A stretch of DNA of 44,841 bases, taken from contig SYFY01000142.1 of the NCBI GenBank assembly GCA_005799745.1, positions 1-44,841 on the forward strand, given 5' to 3'. The translations under genes and the position numbers were made by a program. The DNA comes from Gammaproteobacteria bacterium (GTDB lineage: Bacteria > Pseudomonadota > Gammaproteobacteria > Pseudomonadales > Azotimanducaceae). This document shows positions 24,962-32,632 of this stretch, piece after piece (position 1 is the first letter of the stretch; every line of letters starts with the position of its first letter). A model generated the notes under the pieces. The model made no database searches and was not told the DNA's origin. It saw only the letters and a list, made by a program, of their open reading frames with translations.

Positions 24962-26329
24962 ATGAGTGCGTTTGCAGAGCCCACTGAGACTGACGTCATC
25001 CCTTTGGAACAGGTCCACGTTGACCAATTCACCCTCTGGCGCAACGGCCAATCTCCTGTTGCCCGAGCCTGGATCGAGAGATCCGACTTCAAGGCACGTG
25101 CCGGCCAGAACGTCTGGCTTCCCGATGACACCGGTTTGCCCAAACGACTCGCCATCGGCTGGAACGGCCGAAACGATCTGTCCACCCTCGGTGACTTGCC
25201 CTGGAAGTTACCCGAAGGCACCTATGCCGCTGATGCAGACTTCGATGAAGGTGCGCTGATTGGCTTTGGGCTCGGTGCGTACAAATTCACCCGTTACAAA
25301 TCGAACGACCGCAAACCTGCGCGTCTGGTCATCCACGATGCCGCTTTGCGCAGTCGGGTCGAATCGGTTGTCGAGGCGTGTTGCCTCGCGCGAGACCTGA
25401 TCAATACCGGCGCGGACGATCTGCTGCCCTCCGCTCTGGCTGCCCAAGTGTTGGCCACTGGTGCGAAGCTCGGCGCGACGGTGGAAATCACTACCGGTGA
25501 CGCATTACTCACTAAGGGTTATCGAACCATTCACGCCGTCGGTCGCGCTGCGGACGACCCGCCCTGCCTCATCGATCTACGTTGGGGCGATCCCGCTGCG
25601 CCACGATTGACGATCGTAGGCAAAGGGGTGTGTTTCGACAGCGGTGGTCTTGATCTCAAACCGGCCTCGGGCATGCGCACCATGAAAAAAGACATGGGCG
25701 GCGCGGCCATCGCCCTCGGACTTGCGCAGTTGATCATGACTCGTCGTTTGCCGGTGCGGTTAAGGCTACTCATTCCCGCCGTTGAAAACGCCATCTCCGG
25801 CAACGCCTATCGCCCCGGCGATGTGATTCGCACGTATGCGGGAACTACAGTCGAGATCGACAACACCGATGCGGAAGGTCGCCTCGTCTTGTGTGACGCC
25901 ATGGCCCTAGCCATCGAAGAGAACCCGGATCTCATGATCGACTTCGCCACCCTTACAGGTGCGGCCCGAAGCGCAGTCGGTGCGGAAATCTCGGCGATGT
26001 TTGCGACCAAAGATCAAACCGCCGAACAACTTTATTCAGCGGGTGTCAAAGCCGACGATCCGGTGTGGCGCCTGCCGTTGCATGCTCCTTACGAAGACAT
26101 GCTGCGGTCGAGTGTCGCGGATATCGTCAACTCCCCTTCTTCACCTTATGGCGGCGCCATCACCGCAGCACTGTTTCTGAAGAAGTTTGTGGGTGATACC
26201 GAGTGGGTCCACTTCGACACCATGGCCTTCAATACCCGTACCCGACCGGGCCGACCTGAAGGTGGTGAAGCCATGGGACTACGCGCCGTGTTCACGTACC
26301 TGCAGGATCGTTATGCCGCTTCTGCATGA
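24962..26329 (+). CDS. Leucyl aminopeptidase family protein (M17)
   Basis: A 455-residue cytosolic two-metal aminopeptidase. The metal and catalytic residues are in VGKGVCFDSGGLDLKP (about 219-234), MKKDMGGAA and the family signature NTDAEGRLVLCDA (about 301-313). The N-terminal domain (residues 1-150) is short and divergent, as in the PepB-like branch rather than classical PepA. It may serve in dipeptide, including Cys-Gly, breakdown, which would suit its position upstream of cysS, but this is conjecture. The hisI start lies 17 bases inside its 3' end, so the two genes are coupled. Confidence 0.93.
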   Translation: MSAFAEPTETDVIPLEQVHVDQFTLWRNGQSPVARAWIERSDFKARAGQNVWLPDDTGLPKRLAIGWNGRNDLSTLGDLPWKLPEGTYAADADFDEGALIGFGLGAYKFTRYKSNDRKPARLVIHDAALRSRVESVVEACCLARDLINTGADDLLPSALAAQVLATGAKLGATVEITTGDALLTKGYRTIHAVGRAADDPPCLIDLRWGDPAAPRLTIVGKGVCFDSGGLDLKPASGMRTMKKDMGGAAIALGLAQLIMTRRLPVRLRLLIPAVENAISGNAYRPGDVIRTYAGTTVEIDNTDAEGRLVLCDAMALAIEENPDLMIDFATLTGAARSAVGAEISAMFATKDQTAEQLYSAGVKADDPVWRLPLHAPYEDMLRSSVADIVNSPSSPYGGAITAALFLKKFVGDTEWVHFDTMAFNTRTRPGRPEGGEAMGLRAVFTYLQDRYAASA

Positions 26330-26720
26330 CCTTGAATCCGCGCGTGACGGCAGCCGAATCGAACTGGATCAGGTGCTCAGAGCATTGCGCTTTAACGCTG
26401 AGGGACTCATCCCGGCGATTGCCCAGGACAATGCGACCCAGCAAGTGCTGATGCTCGCCTGGATGGATCGCACCGCCATCGAGCGCACACTGAACGAAGG
26501 CTTTGCAACTTACTGGTCGCGAAGCCGCAGCGCTTATTGGCGCAAGGGCGAATCATCAGGACATCTGCAACGGCTGAAGAGCCTGCAGTTTGATTGTGAC
26601 GGTGACGCGATCCTGCTTAAGGTTGAACAGACCGGCCCCGCCTGCCACACGAACCGCCACCATTGTTTCTACCTGGAGGTGGATGGGCAAACGGTTGTGG
26701 TCCGTGGTGATCCGGGCTGA
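26313..26720 (+). CDS. hisI: Phosphoribosyl-AMP cyclohydrolase
   Basis: A 135-residue monofunctional HisI, the third step of histidine synthesis, opening the adenine ring of PR-AMP. The zinc cysteines are Cys95 (FDCDGDAILL), Cys111 (PACHTN) and Cys118 (HHCFY), with SRSAYWRKGESSGH upstream, all as in the family. There is no HisE domain, so the pyrophosphohydrolase must be elsewhere. The ATG at 26313 has AGGA upstream and overlaps the aminopeptidase by 17 bases. It is outside any his operon and is followed by the cysS leader. Confidence 0.95.
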   Translation: MPLLHDLESARDGSRIELDQVLRALRFNAEGLIPAIAQDNATQQVLMLAWMDRTAIERTLNEGFATYWSRSRSAYWRKGESSGHLQRLKSLQFDCDGDAILLKVEQTGPACHTNRHHCFYLEVDGQTVVVRGDPG

Positions 26721-26771
26721 AGCCGAGGCCAGTTGCACACTCATGTTCAAAACCTGTGTTAGGCTGTGCCC

Positions 26772-26816
26772 GTGAAATCGCTGCGAACCCATTCCGCCTG
26801 CTGCTGTTGTTGCTGA
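26772..26816 (+). CDS. Poly-cysteine leader peptide of cysS
   Basis: A 14-codon ORF reading MKSLRTHSACCCCC and then TGA. The five Cys codons are TGC TGC TGT TGT TGC at 26799-26813, using both codons. The GTG start has AGG (26761-26763) eight bases upstream; an upstream TAG at 26760-26762 closes the frame, so the peptide cannot be much longer. Five Cys codons directly before a stop, 60 bases ahead of the gene for cysteinyl-tRNA synthetase, cannot reasonably be chance. Short poly-Cys ORFs acting as cysteine sensors are known in mycobacteria. It may be transcribed from hisI or from a weak local promoter (TTGCAC at 26733). Confidence 0.85.
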   Translation: MKSLRTHSACCCCC

Positions 26817-26871
26817 ACATCCTTCTTGGTTCGGCTCGTTTCTCACTCTATTGATCAGTTCATCGCAGGCG
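26795..26871 (+). promoter_or_regulatory. Candidate translational attenuator sequestering the cysS ribosome site
   Basis: CGCCTGC (26795-26801, the Ala and first Cys codons of the leader) is the exact complement of GCAGGCG (26865-26871), which contains the cysS Shine-Dalgarno AGG. An inner 5-base pair, TGAAC (26814-26818) with GTTCA (26858-26862), could stack on it. A ribosome stalled on the Cys codons would block the upstream arm and free the site. No U-run follows any hairpin, so a transcription terminator is not indicated. Confidence 0.6.
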
Positions 26872-26876
26872 CACAC

Positions 26877-28280
26877 ATGACAACTCCGATTCGCTTCCAC
26901 AACACTGCTTCCGGCCGCAAAGAAGAATTCGTACCGATAGATCCGAAACGCGTGACGTTGTACGCGTGCGGCCCAACCGTCTACAACTACGTGCATATCG
27001 GTAACGCGCGACCACCAGTGGTTTTCGACGTGCTGACGAGGCTCTTGAAGACCCGTTACTCCGAGGTGGTTTACGCCCGCAATATCACCGACGTCGATGA
27101 CCGGATTAACCGCCGCGCGCAGGAAAACAATGAGCCGATTCAGGTCTTCGCGGACCGTTATGCGAAAACCTTCGAAGATGACATGGATGCGCTCTGGGTG
27201 CTGCCACCCAGCGTCGCGCCTCGTGTCACCCATCACATTCCAGAAATCATCGGACTGATCCGAACCCTGATCGAAAAAGGTCATGCCTACGAAGCAGAGG
27301 GCCACGTGCTCTTCGCGGTCACTACCGACCCACACTACGGCCACCTCTCCAAGCGCAGCCTCGAAGATATTCTGGCCGGCGCTCGTGTGGATATCGCGCC
27401 GTACAAACGTGATCCCAAAGACTTCGTGCTGTGGAAACCTTCAACCCCGGAACTACCGGGTTGGGACAGCCCCTGGGGACGCGGTCGCCCGGGTTGGCAC
27501 ATCGAATGCTCGGCCATGAGCCATACCCACCTCGGTGCAGAGATCGACATTCATGGTGGTGGTACCGATCTGATCTTCCCGCACCACGAGAACGAATCTG
27601 CACAAACACGCTGCGCGACGGGCACCCCTCATCTCGCCCGTTACTGGCTGCACAACGGCATGTTGACGCTCGGCGCAGAAAAGATGTCGAAGTCCCTCGG
27701 CAACATAGAAACGATTGTGAGCCTCAGGGAACGTTATCCGGGGGAACAACTGCGGTACGCGCTGATGCAGGCGCAATACCGATTTTCACTGCCATGGTTA
27801 CCGGAGCTTCTGGATCAAGCCAAAGCGCGCCTCGACTACCTCTATCAGGCGCTTCGTGATACGCCGGGTGAAGAAACGTCTCGTAACTTCGAGCACTCCA
27901 CAGAATGGCCGGAAAGTGTGGTGGATGCGCTAGCCGATGACCTCAATACACCGGAAGCGTTGACTGCTCTGCACGCTATCGCCGCAGCGATGCATCGCTC
28001 CACTGACATGGACGAACGACAAAAGTTCCGACGTCAATTGCTCGCTGGTGGATATCTGCTCGGCCTTCTCGGCACCCGTGCAGAAATCTGGTTCAAGGGA
28101 ATGGCCACAAACAATGGCCTTACCGACGCAGAGATCGACGCCTTGATCGAAGCCCGCCGTGAGGCACGCAAACGGAAAGATTTCGCGGGAGCGGACGCCG
28201 TAAGACAACAGCTCGCTGATGTCGGCATCGAACTCGAAGACACCCGCGAGGGGACGCGCTGGAAGCGTAGCGGGAGTTAA
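26877..28280 (+). CDS. cysS: Cysteinyl-tRNA synthetase
   Basis: A 467-residue class I synthetase charging tRNA(Cys). It shows the zinc Cys31 in YACGPTVYNYVHIGNAR with HIGN at 40-43, the second zinc region WHIECSAMS, FPHHENE, the KMSKS loop at 269-273 and a C-terminal helical tRNA-binding domain ending RKRKDFAGADAVRQQL. Length matches the family (about 460). The ATG at 26877 gives the normal N-terminus; its AGG ribosome site lies five to eight bases upstream and is inside the predicted attenuator stem. The FAD gene follows five bases later. Confidence 0.97.
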   Translation: MTTPIRFHNTASGRKEEFVPIDPKRVTLYACGPTVYNYVHIGNARPPVVFDVLTRLLKTRYSEVVYARNITDVDDRINRRAQENNEPIQVFADRYAKTFEDDMDALWVLPPSVAPRVTHHIPEIIGLIRTLIEKGHAYEAEGHVLFAVTTDPHYGHLSKRSLEDILAGARVDIAPYKRDPKDFVLWKPSTPELPGWDSPWGRGRPGWHIECSAMSHTHLGAEIDIHGGGTDLIFPHHENESAQTRCATGTPHLARYWLHNGMLTLGAEKMSKSLGNIETIVSLRERYPGEQLRYALMQAQYRFSLPWLPELLDQAKARLDYLYQALRDTPGEETSRNFEHSTEWPESVVDALADDLNTPEALTALHAIAAAMHRSTDMDERQKFRRQLLAGGYLLGLLGTRAEIWFKGMATNNGLTDAEIDALIEARREARKRKDFAGADAVRQQLADVGIELEDTREGTRWKRSGS

Positions 28281-28285
28281 AGCCG

Positions 28286-29314
28286 ATGCGCATCCAGGTG
28301 CTGGGATCAGGCCTTGAAGCACTCGCGACGACGCTCATTCTTCGGCACAACGGCTTCGATGACGTTCAGCTGATCGACGCGCCAACCCTGCCGGACGATC
28401 CCGTAATCGAGCTCCCGCCGAATGCCACGCGAGTGCTCTACGCGCTTGGGCTCAAAACTACACTCGAAAACACCGCCGCTGCACCGCGCATGGAACACCG
28501 CCGTTCGGCACTCAGTGGTTATCTGCTGCAACAACGGCCGCTGGGCGCGTTTGCGCTGGATCGCTACAAAGCGCCACACCTCATCATCGCCACAGAATCG
28601 CTGGTTGCCCTCATCGTCGAACGGCTCAAGTCCGATGCTGCTTTGGATACAACAGCATCCACACCAGCAGATGTGGTGATCATCGCTAACGGACCGGACT
28701 CCACGCCACGCGACCTCATCGCGACTCTTGAGCACCAGACGACGCCTTGGTCAGAACGTTGGCTGCACTCTCGCGCAGCGGGAAACACCATCAACTTCTG
28801 GCTTGCTGATGGCAGTTGTCTTCGAGAATTGCCTACACCGACTGATCGATTTGCGTTGCACATCGGCGGGGCGTCGATGCATCCAAGGTTCTCCACCTTG
28901 TGTGAGTTGGAAGAATCGTCGACCTCCGCACCGGTTCACGATACCGAGCCACTGAGCAAGTGGTATGAAGGCCATCACGTCGTGGTCGGCTCCGCAGCGC
29001 ACCCGCTGTTGCCATTCACGAACCAACACTTTGCATTGACCGTCGAAGATGCCTGGGTACTCGCGCGCATGCTCGACAGTTACGGTGATGATCTCTCCCT
29101 CGCCCTCTCCGAGTACCAGCGTTATCGTCAACCTCGCGCAAAACGTGTTCAGGCGTGGGCACGCAAACAAGGTCGTATCGCGACAGAATCACGGGCCTTA
29201 CAACGTCTGCGACGCAACATCCGCTATGCAGTGGATTATTGGCTACTTCCGGAAGTAGCGTTGCAGGCTGAAGACTGGTTGTACGAATACGATTGCATCA
29301 AAGGTTTTGATTGA
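28286..29314 (+). CDS. Degenerate FAD-dependent monooxygenase-like protein
   Basis: A 342-residue protein of the salicylate-hydroxylase/UbiH flavoprotein fold. The N-terminal dinucleotide loop reads VLGSGLEALATTLIL, with the third glycine replaced by Ala. The flavin GD motif reads VVVGSAAHPLLPFTNQHFALTVEDAWVLA, where the usual Gly-Asp is Gly-Ser, so the ribityl-binding Asp is missing. The His-Pro and following helix are kept. FAD binding may be weak or lost. It lies five bases after cysS and 13 before the peptidase and is probably in the same transcript. Function unknown. Confidence 0.72.
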   Translation: MRIQVLGSGLEALATTLILRHNGFDDVQLIDAPTLPDDPVIELPPNATRVLYALGLKTTLENTAAAPRMEHRRSALSGYLLQQRPLGAFALDRYKAPHLIIATESLVALIVERLKSDAALDTTASTPADVVIIANGPDSTPRDLIATLEHQTTPWSERWLHSRAAGNTINFWLADGSCLRELPTPTDRFALHIGGASMHPRFSTLCELEESSTSAPVHDTEPLSKWYEGHHVVVGSAAHPLLPFTNQHFALTVEDAWVLARMLDSYGDDLSLALSEYQRYRQPRAKRVQAWARKQGRIATESRALQRLRRNIRYAVDYWLLPEVALQAEDWLYEYDCIKGFD

Positions 29315-29327
29315 AAGGACCGACCCC

Positions 29328-30743
29328 ATGCAGAACTCCGGAATCACCACTGAGGGTTACCTCGCCGAAGTCTGGAAAAGCAGCATCGTGCCGACCCTCT
29401 GCGACTTCATCCGCATCCCCAACAAGTCCCCTTCGTTCGATCCAGATTGGGCTGCTCACGGTCACATGCATCGTGCGGTCCGACTGCTCGCGCAGTGGTG
29501 TGATTCGGTCAAAGGTCTGGCAGAACGATCTGTCGAGATCTTCGAGCTGCCCGGACGCACGCCAACACTCCTCGTAGATGTGCCTGCCTTTGCCGGTGGC
29601 ACCGGCAATATCCTGATCTACGGCCACTACGACAAACAGCCGGAGTTCTCGGGTTGGCGAACAGGCTTAAGCCCCTGGGAACCGGTGCTCGATGGTGAAC
29701 GCCTCTACGGCCGCGGTGGCGCGGACGATGGTTACGCGATGTTTGCATCCCTTGCTGCCATCGCGGCACTGGAACAAAAAGGCATCCCTCACGGACGTTG
29801 CCTCCTGTTGATCGAAGGCTGCGAAGAAAGTGGCAGCTTTGATCTGCCTTACTACATGCAAGCCCTCGCAGGGCGCATCGGTGTTCCGGATCTGCTCGTT
29901 TGCCTTGATGCCGAGTGTGGAACCTACGATCGCCTTTGGAGTACCTCTTCACTCCGCGGCATGTTGCCGGGCGTCCTCAGTATCGATGTGCTCACTGAAG
30001 GGCAACACTCCGGTGCAGCCGGCGGGATTGTCCCGTCAAGTTTTCGCATTCTCCGTTCCGTGATGGAACGTGTGGAGAACGCCGCGACCGGTCAACTTCA
30101 TGAAGTGCTACATGCACAGATTCCGCAGGTCGCGCGGGATCAGATTCGTGCCGTCGCCGAACTGCTCGGTGAACACGTCTTGAAGAAATTTCCGTGGGCC
30201 CACGGAACGCAGCCTGAAGAAGCCGACCCGTACCATGCACTGCTTGCCAACGCCTGGTATCCGAGTCTTGCCACTACCGGCATCGCCGGAGCGCCTGCAC
30301 CTCAAGATGCAGGCAATACGCTTAGGCCTTCCACGAGCGTGAAGCTGGTCTTCCGTCTACCACCCACACTCGATGCGCCAGCGGCCGCTACGACCATCAA
30401 AAAGGTACTCGAAGACAATCCACCTTATGGCGCGCCGGTCACATTCAACGTCGAGACACCACAAACGGGTTGGTATGCGCCGGAAACCGCGCCTTGGCTT
30501 GAAAGCGCCATCCAGTCTTCATCCATGGCCCACTTCGGCAAACCCTCCCTCGCCATGGGTATGGGCGGGACGATTCCTTTCCTGAGCATGTTGGGTGAGA
30601 CCTTTCCGTCAACCCAGTTTCTAGTGACCGGTGTTCTGGGCCCACAATCCAATGCCCATGGACCCAACGAGTTTTTGCACATCGGCAAGGCACTGCGTTT
30701 GACGGCTTGTGTCGCCGATGTGATCGGCGCGTTGAAGAAGTAG
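29328..30743 (+). CDS. M20 family metallopeptidase (dipeptidase)
   Basis: A 471-residue two-zinc peptidase of the carnosinase/CNDP type. The metal and catalytic residues are in ILIYGHYDKQPE (His and Asp), LYGRGGADDGYAM (bridging Asp), LIEGCEESGS (catalytic Glu pair) and LVCLDAECG, and the late His in GPQSNAHGPNEF. The dimerisation insert runs about 205-390. CNDP-type enzymes split dipeptides including Cys-Gly; with the M17 gene and cysS close by, a cysteine-salvage theme is possible but unproven. The ATG at 29328 follows AAAGGACC. It is convergent with the HNH gene. Confidence 0.92.
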   Translation: MQNSGITTEGYLAEVWKSSIVPTLCDFIRIPNKSPSFDPDWAAHGHMHRAVRLLAQWCDSVKGLAERSVEIFELPGRTPTLLVDVPAFAGGTGNILIYGHYDKQPEFSGWRTGLSPWEPVLDGERLYGRGGADDGYAMFASLAAIAALEQKGIPHGRCLLLIEGCEESGSFDLPYYMQALAGRIGVPDLLVCLDAECGTYDRLWSTSSLRGMLPGVLSIDVLTEGQHSGAAGGIVPSSFRILRSVMERVENAATGQLHEVLHAQIPQVARDQIRAVAELLGEHVLKKFPWAHGTQPEEADPYHALLANAWYPSLATTGIAGAPAPQDAGNTLRPSTSVKLVFRLPPTLDAPAAATTIKKVLEDNPPYGAPVTFNVETPQTGWYAPETAPWLESAIQSSSMAHFGKPSLAMGMGGTIPFLSMLGETFPSTQFLVTGVLGPQSNAHGPNEFLHIGKALRLTACVADVIGALKK

Positions 30744-30752
30744 ACGGCCGGG

Positions 30753-31367
30753 CTAATGCCTGAATCGGCTATTCGCGCTGAAGCTTCTTTTCAGGAAATC
30801 CATCTGGTCTCCCAGGATGCGACCCGAGTTGATCAGTGCCAGGTACTCCGCAAAGTTCGGCGTGTACGGCAACGCCAAGAGCTCCATCCCGCATTCATGC
30901 AGCAGCCGGTTGCCTTTGAAGTGGTTACAACGTTTGCAGGCAGCGACGACGTTGTCCCAGTGATCACGCCCACCCTTACTTCCAGGGATGACATGGTCGC
31001 GCGTGAGATCACCATCCTTGAAGCTTTGGCCACAATAAAGACAGATATTGCCTTCTCGAACGAAAAGCGCCGGGTTGGTGAGGGGTGGGACACCGATCGT
31101 CGGCGGCAGCACTCGACCGTCACAGGCGATAATCGAGTGAATCGCCACGCAGGACTGCGAACCATCGCACCTTGAGTGCCCACCACGAATACGTAGTACC
31201 GGCTGTCCGAGCGTCCACACGACGATGTCACGCGCGTACAGGCAAACCGCTTCCTGCCAGGTCACCCAATCAATGGGATGCCCTGCCACATTCAGGCGAA
31301 GAATACGCGGCACCCGATGAAAATCATCGAGCGTGGCGATATCAGAAGACGGCACGTTCACATTCAC
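30753..31367 (-). CDS. HNH endonuclease domain protein
   Basis: A 204-residue protein. The C-terminal half is an HNH nuclease: zinc pair CLYCG, then LTRDHVIPGSKGG, WDNVVAACKRCNHFKGNR, giving the His, Asn and His of the ββα-metal site plus the second Cys pair CKRC. The N-terminal half (RILRLNVAGHPIDWVTWQEAVCLYARDIVVWTLG) is the conserved extension of a widespread chromosomal HNH family in proteobacteria of unknown duty, not a typical restriction enzyme. The start is GTG at 31367 with AAGGG upstream; four 11-base repeats lie just before it. Confidence 0.88.
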   Translation of the reverse strand: MNVNVPSSDIATLDDFHRVPRILRLNVAGHPIDWVTWQEAVCLYARDIVVWTLGQPVLRIRGGHSRCDGSQSCVAIHSIIACDGRVLPPTIGVPPLTNPALFVREGNICLYCGQSFKDGDLTRDHVIPGSKGGRDHWDNVVAACKRCNHFKGNRLLHECGMELLALPYTPNFAEYLALINSGRILGDQMDFLKRSFSANSRFRH

Positions 31368-31379
31368 GGCTCACCCTTC

Positions 31380-31423
31380 TTCATTAGCGCTTCATTAGCG
31401 CTTCATTAGCGCTTTATTGGCGC
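31380..31423. repeat. Four 11-base direct repeats upstream of the HNH gene
   Basis: TTCATTAGCGC occurs exactly at 31380, 31391 and 31402; the fourth unit at 31413 is TTTATTGGCGC. The array is 44 bases and starts 13 bases upstream of the HNH start codon, next to its ribosome site. The rest of the 315-base gap (31368-31682) holds a possible 28-codon ORF at 31511-31597 (ATG after GGGAGA) with no recognisable product. Confidence 0.8.
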
Positions 31424-31682
31424 GGGGCAAGTTTCGATACAAAACCTCATCCGAAGTTCGTAGCGACATTGCTTGTTTGCGATCACGGTCCGAAAAGAAG
31501 CGGGAGAATAATGACCAATCCACATGACAACCGCAATCGAGCTGCCATGAAGCTGGAAACAGGGACTCGTCGATCACTGACAAGCCGGTCCACCTGAAAC
31601 GACGGTGCTGCCTTTGACACATCAGATGTCGGGGTGCAAAGAAGCGCGCCATCAATGGACGGACCCGCGTGGAGCCCCTCGC

Positions 31683-32578
31683 ATGCCCGCAATGACGCCC
31701 GCACAGAAGCTTCCTAAGAACACTGGCCGCCTCGCAGCAACTGTGCTTCTGGCAGCACTACCACTTCTCACCACCTCATCGATCAGCATCGCCACAGAAA
31801 CGGATGGTGAGTGGAAATGCGCGCAGGCCCCAGAGACGGGCAAGTGGTCGTGTTCACGAGACGGAGTTGCGGCATCCGACCTCGCTGGGCCAGCCACTAC
31901 GGATGCGGCATCGGCTGCGACCCAAATCGCCGCAGACGTCACTGCGCCTGCACCCGTCGAATCCAACGCAGCGCAACCCGCAGAGATCGATCCTTATGAA
32001 GCACGGGCTCGTGCAGCGCAGGAACGTATCGATCACGAGGTTGCAGAACCTGAACCCGCTGTCGACATGCCAGCTGAATCCACTTCAACTGAACTGGTTG
32101 ATGAGCCCGTTGCTGCAGCGTCTGAACCGGTTGCACCTCCACCTGCTCCGGAGCCCGTGCAACTCCCCGATCCGGAACCTGTCGCTGATCCCGTGGTCGC
32201 TGAAGCGCCACCTGTGGACACCGCCAACCTGCCAGCCTATCAAGCACTTGCCTACGTCCCAGACAAGCCAACCTCACTGTTGGAGCTTCCTCCCAATTTT
32301 TGGGTGGCACAGCTGATGGCGGTCTCGAGCAAGGAGTTTCTGGAAAGTTATGCGGAAGAGCACAACCTTCGTGGTTTGTCCGCAGCAAGAATCGCAAGTG
32401 GTGAAAAACTGTTCTACGTATTGATCCTCGGCATCTACGAAACCAAGGACAAGGCTGAGGCCGCGATAACCAACATGCCGCCCCGTACACCAAGTACCGG
32501 CCTTTGTTGCGTACCCTTGGCTCACTACAAGACGCAATGCGTAAAGCGGATCAAAAAACCGGCAGCGCTGACTTCTGA
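31683..32578 (+). pseudogene. SPOR-domain envelope protein with an apparent one-base frameshift near its end
   Basis: About 298 residues if corrected. A signal peptide or signal anchor (RLAATVLLAALPLLTTSSIS) is followed by a short WKCAQAPETGKWSCSRDG Cys-pair segment, a long Ala/Pro/Glu-rich disordered linker (about 50-195) and a SPOR domain (FWVAQLMAVSSKEFLESYAEE... FYVLILGIYETKDKAEAAI). SPOR domains bind denuded septal peptidoglycan. In the open frame the end reads a nonsense-like tail to 32597, but in the next frame from 32486 it reads KYRPLLRTLGSLQDAMRKAD, the usual SPOR C-terminus, stopping at 32578. One extra C in the CCCC run at 32481-32484 would join them. It may be an assembly error or true decay. 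Confidence 0.75.
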
Positions 32579-32632
32579 CCGGGTGACGGTCACGTGACCC
32601 GTCTGACTCGTATTTCCAGCTGACAACCCGAC

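Noticed and set aside
26817-26876. A transcription attenuator (terminator) between the leader peptide and cysS
   Set aside because: No GC-rich hairpin followed by a T-run is found; the pairing that exists covers the ribosome site instead.
31380-31423. The 11-base repeats as a small CRISPR array
   Set aside because: There are no spacers; the units are directly adjacent.
31395-31655. An 86-codon leftward frame upstream of the HNH gene
   Set aside because: No recognisable domain, and its end is made only of the 11-base repeat.
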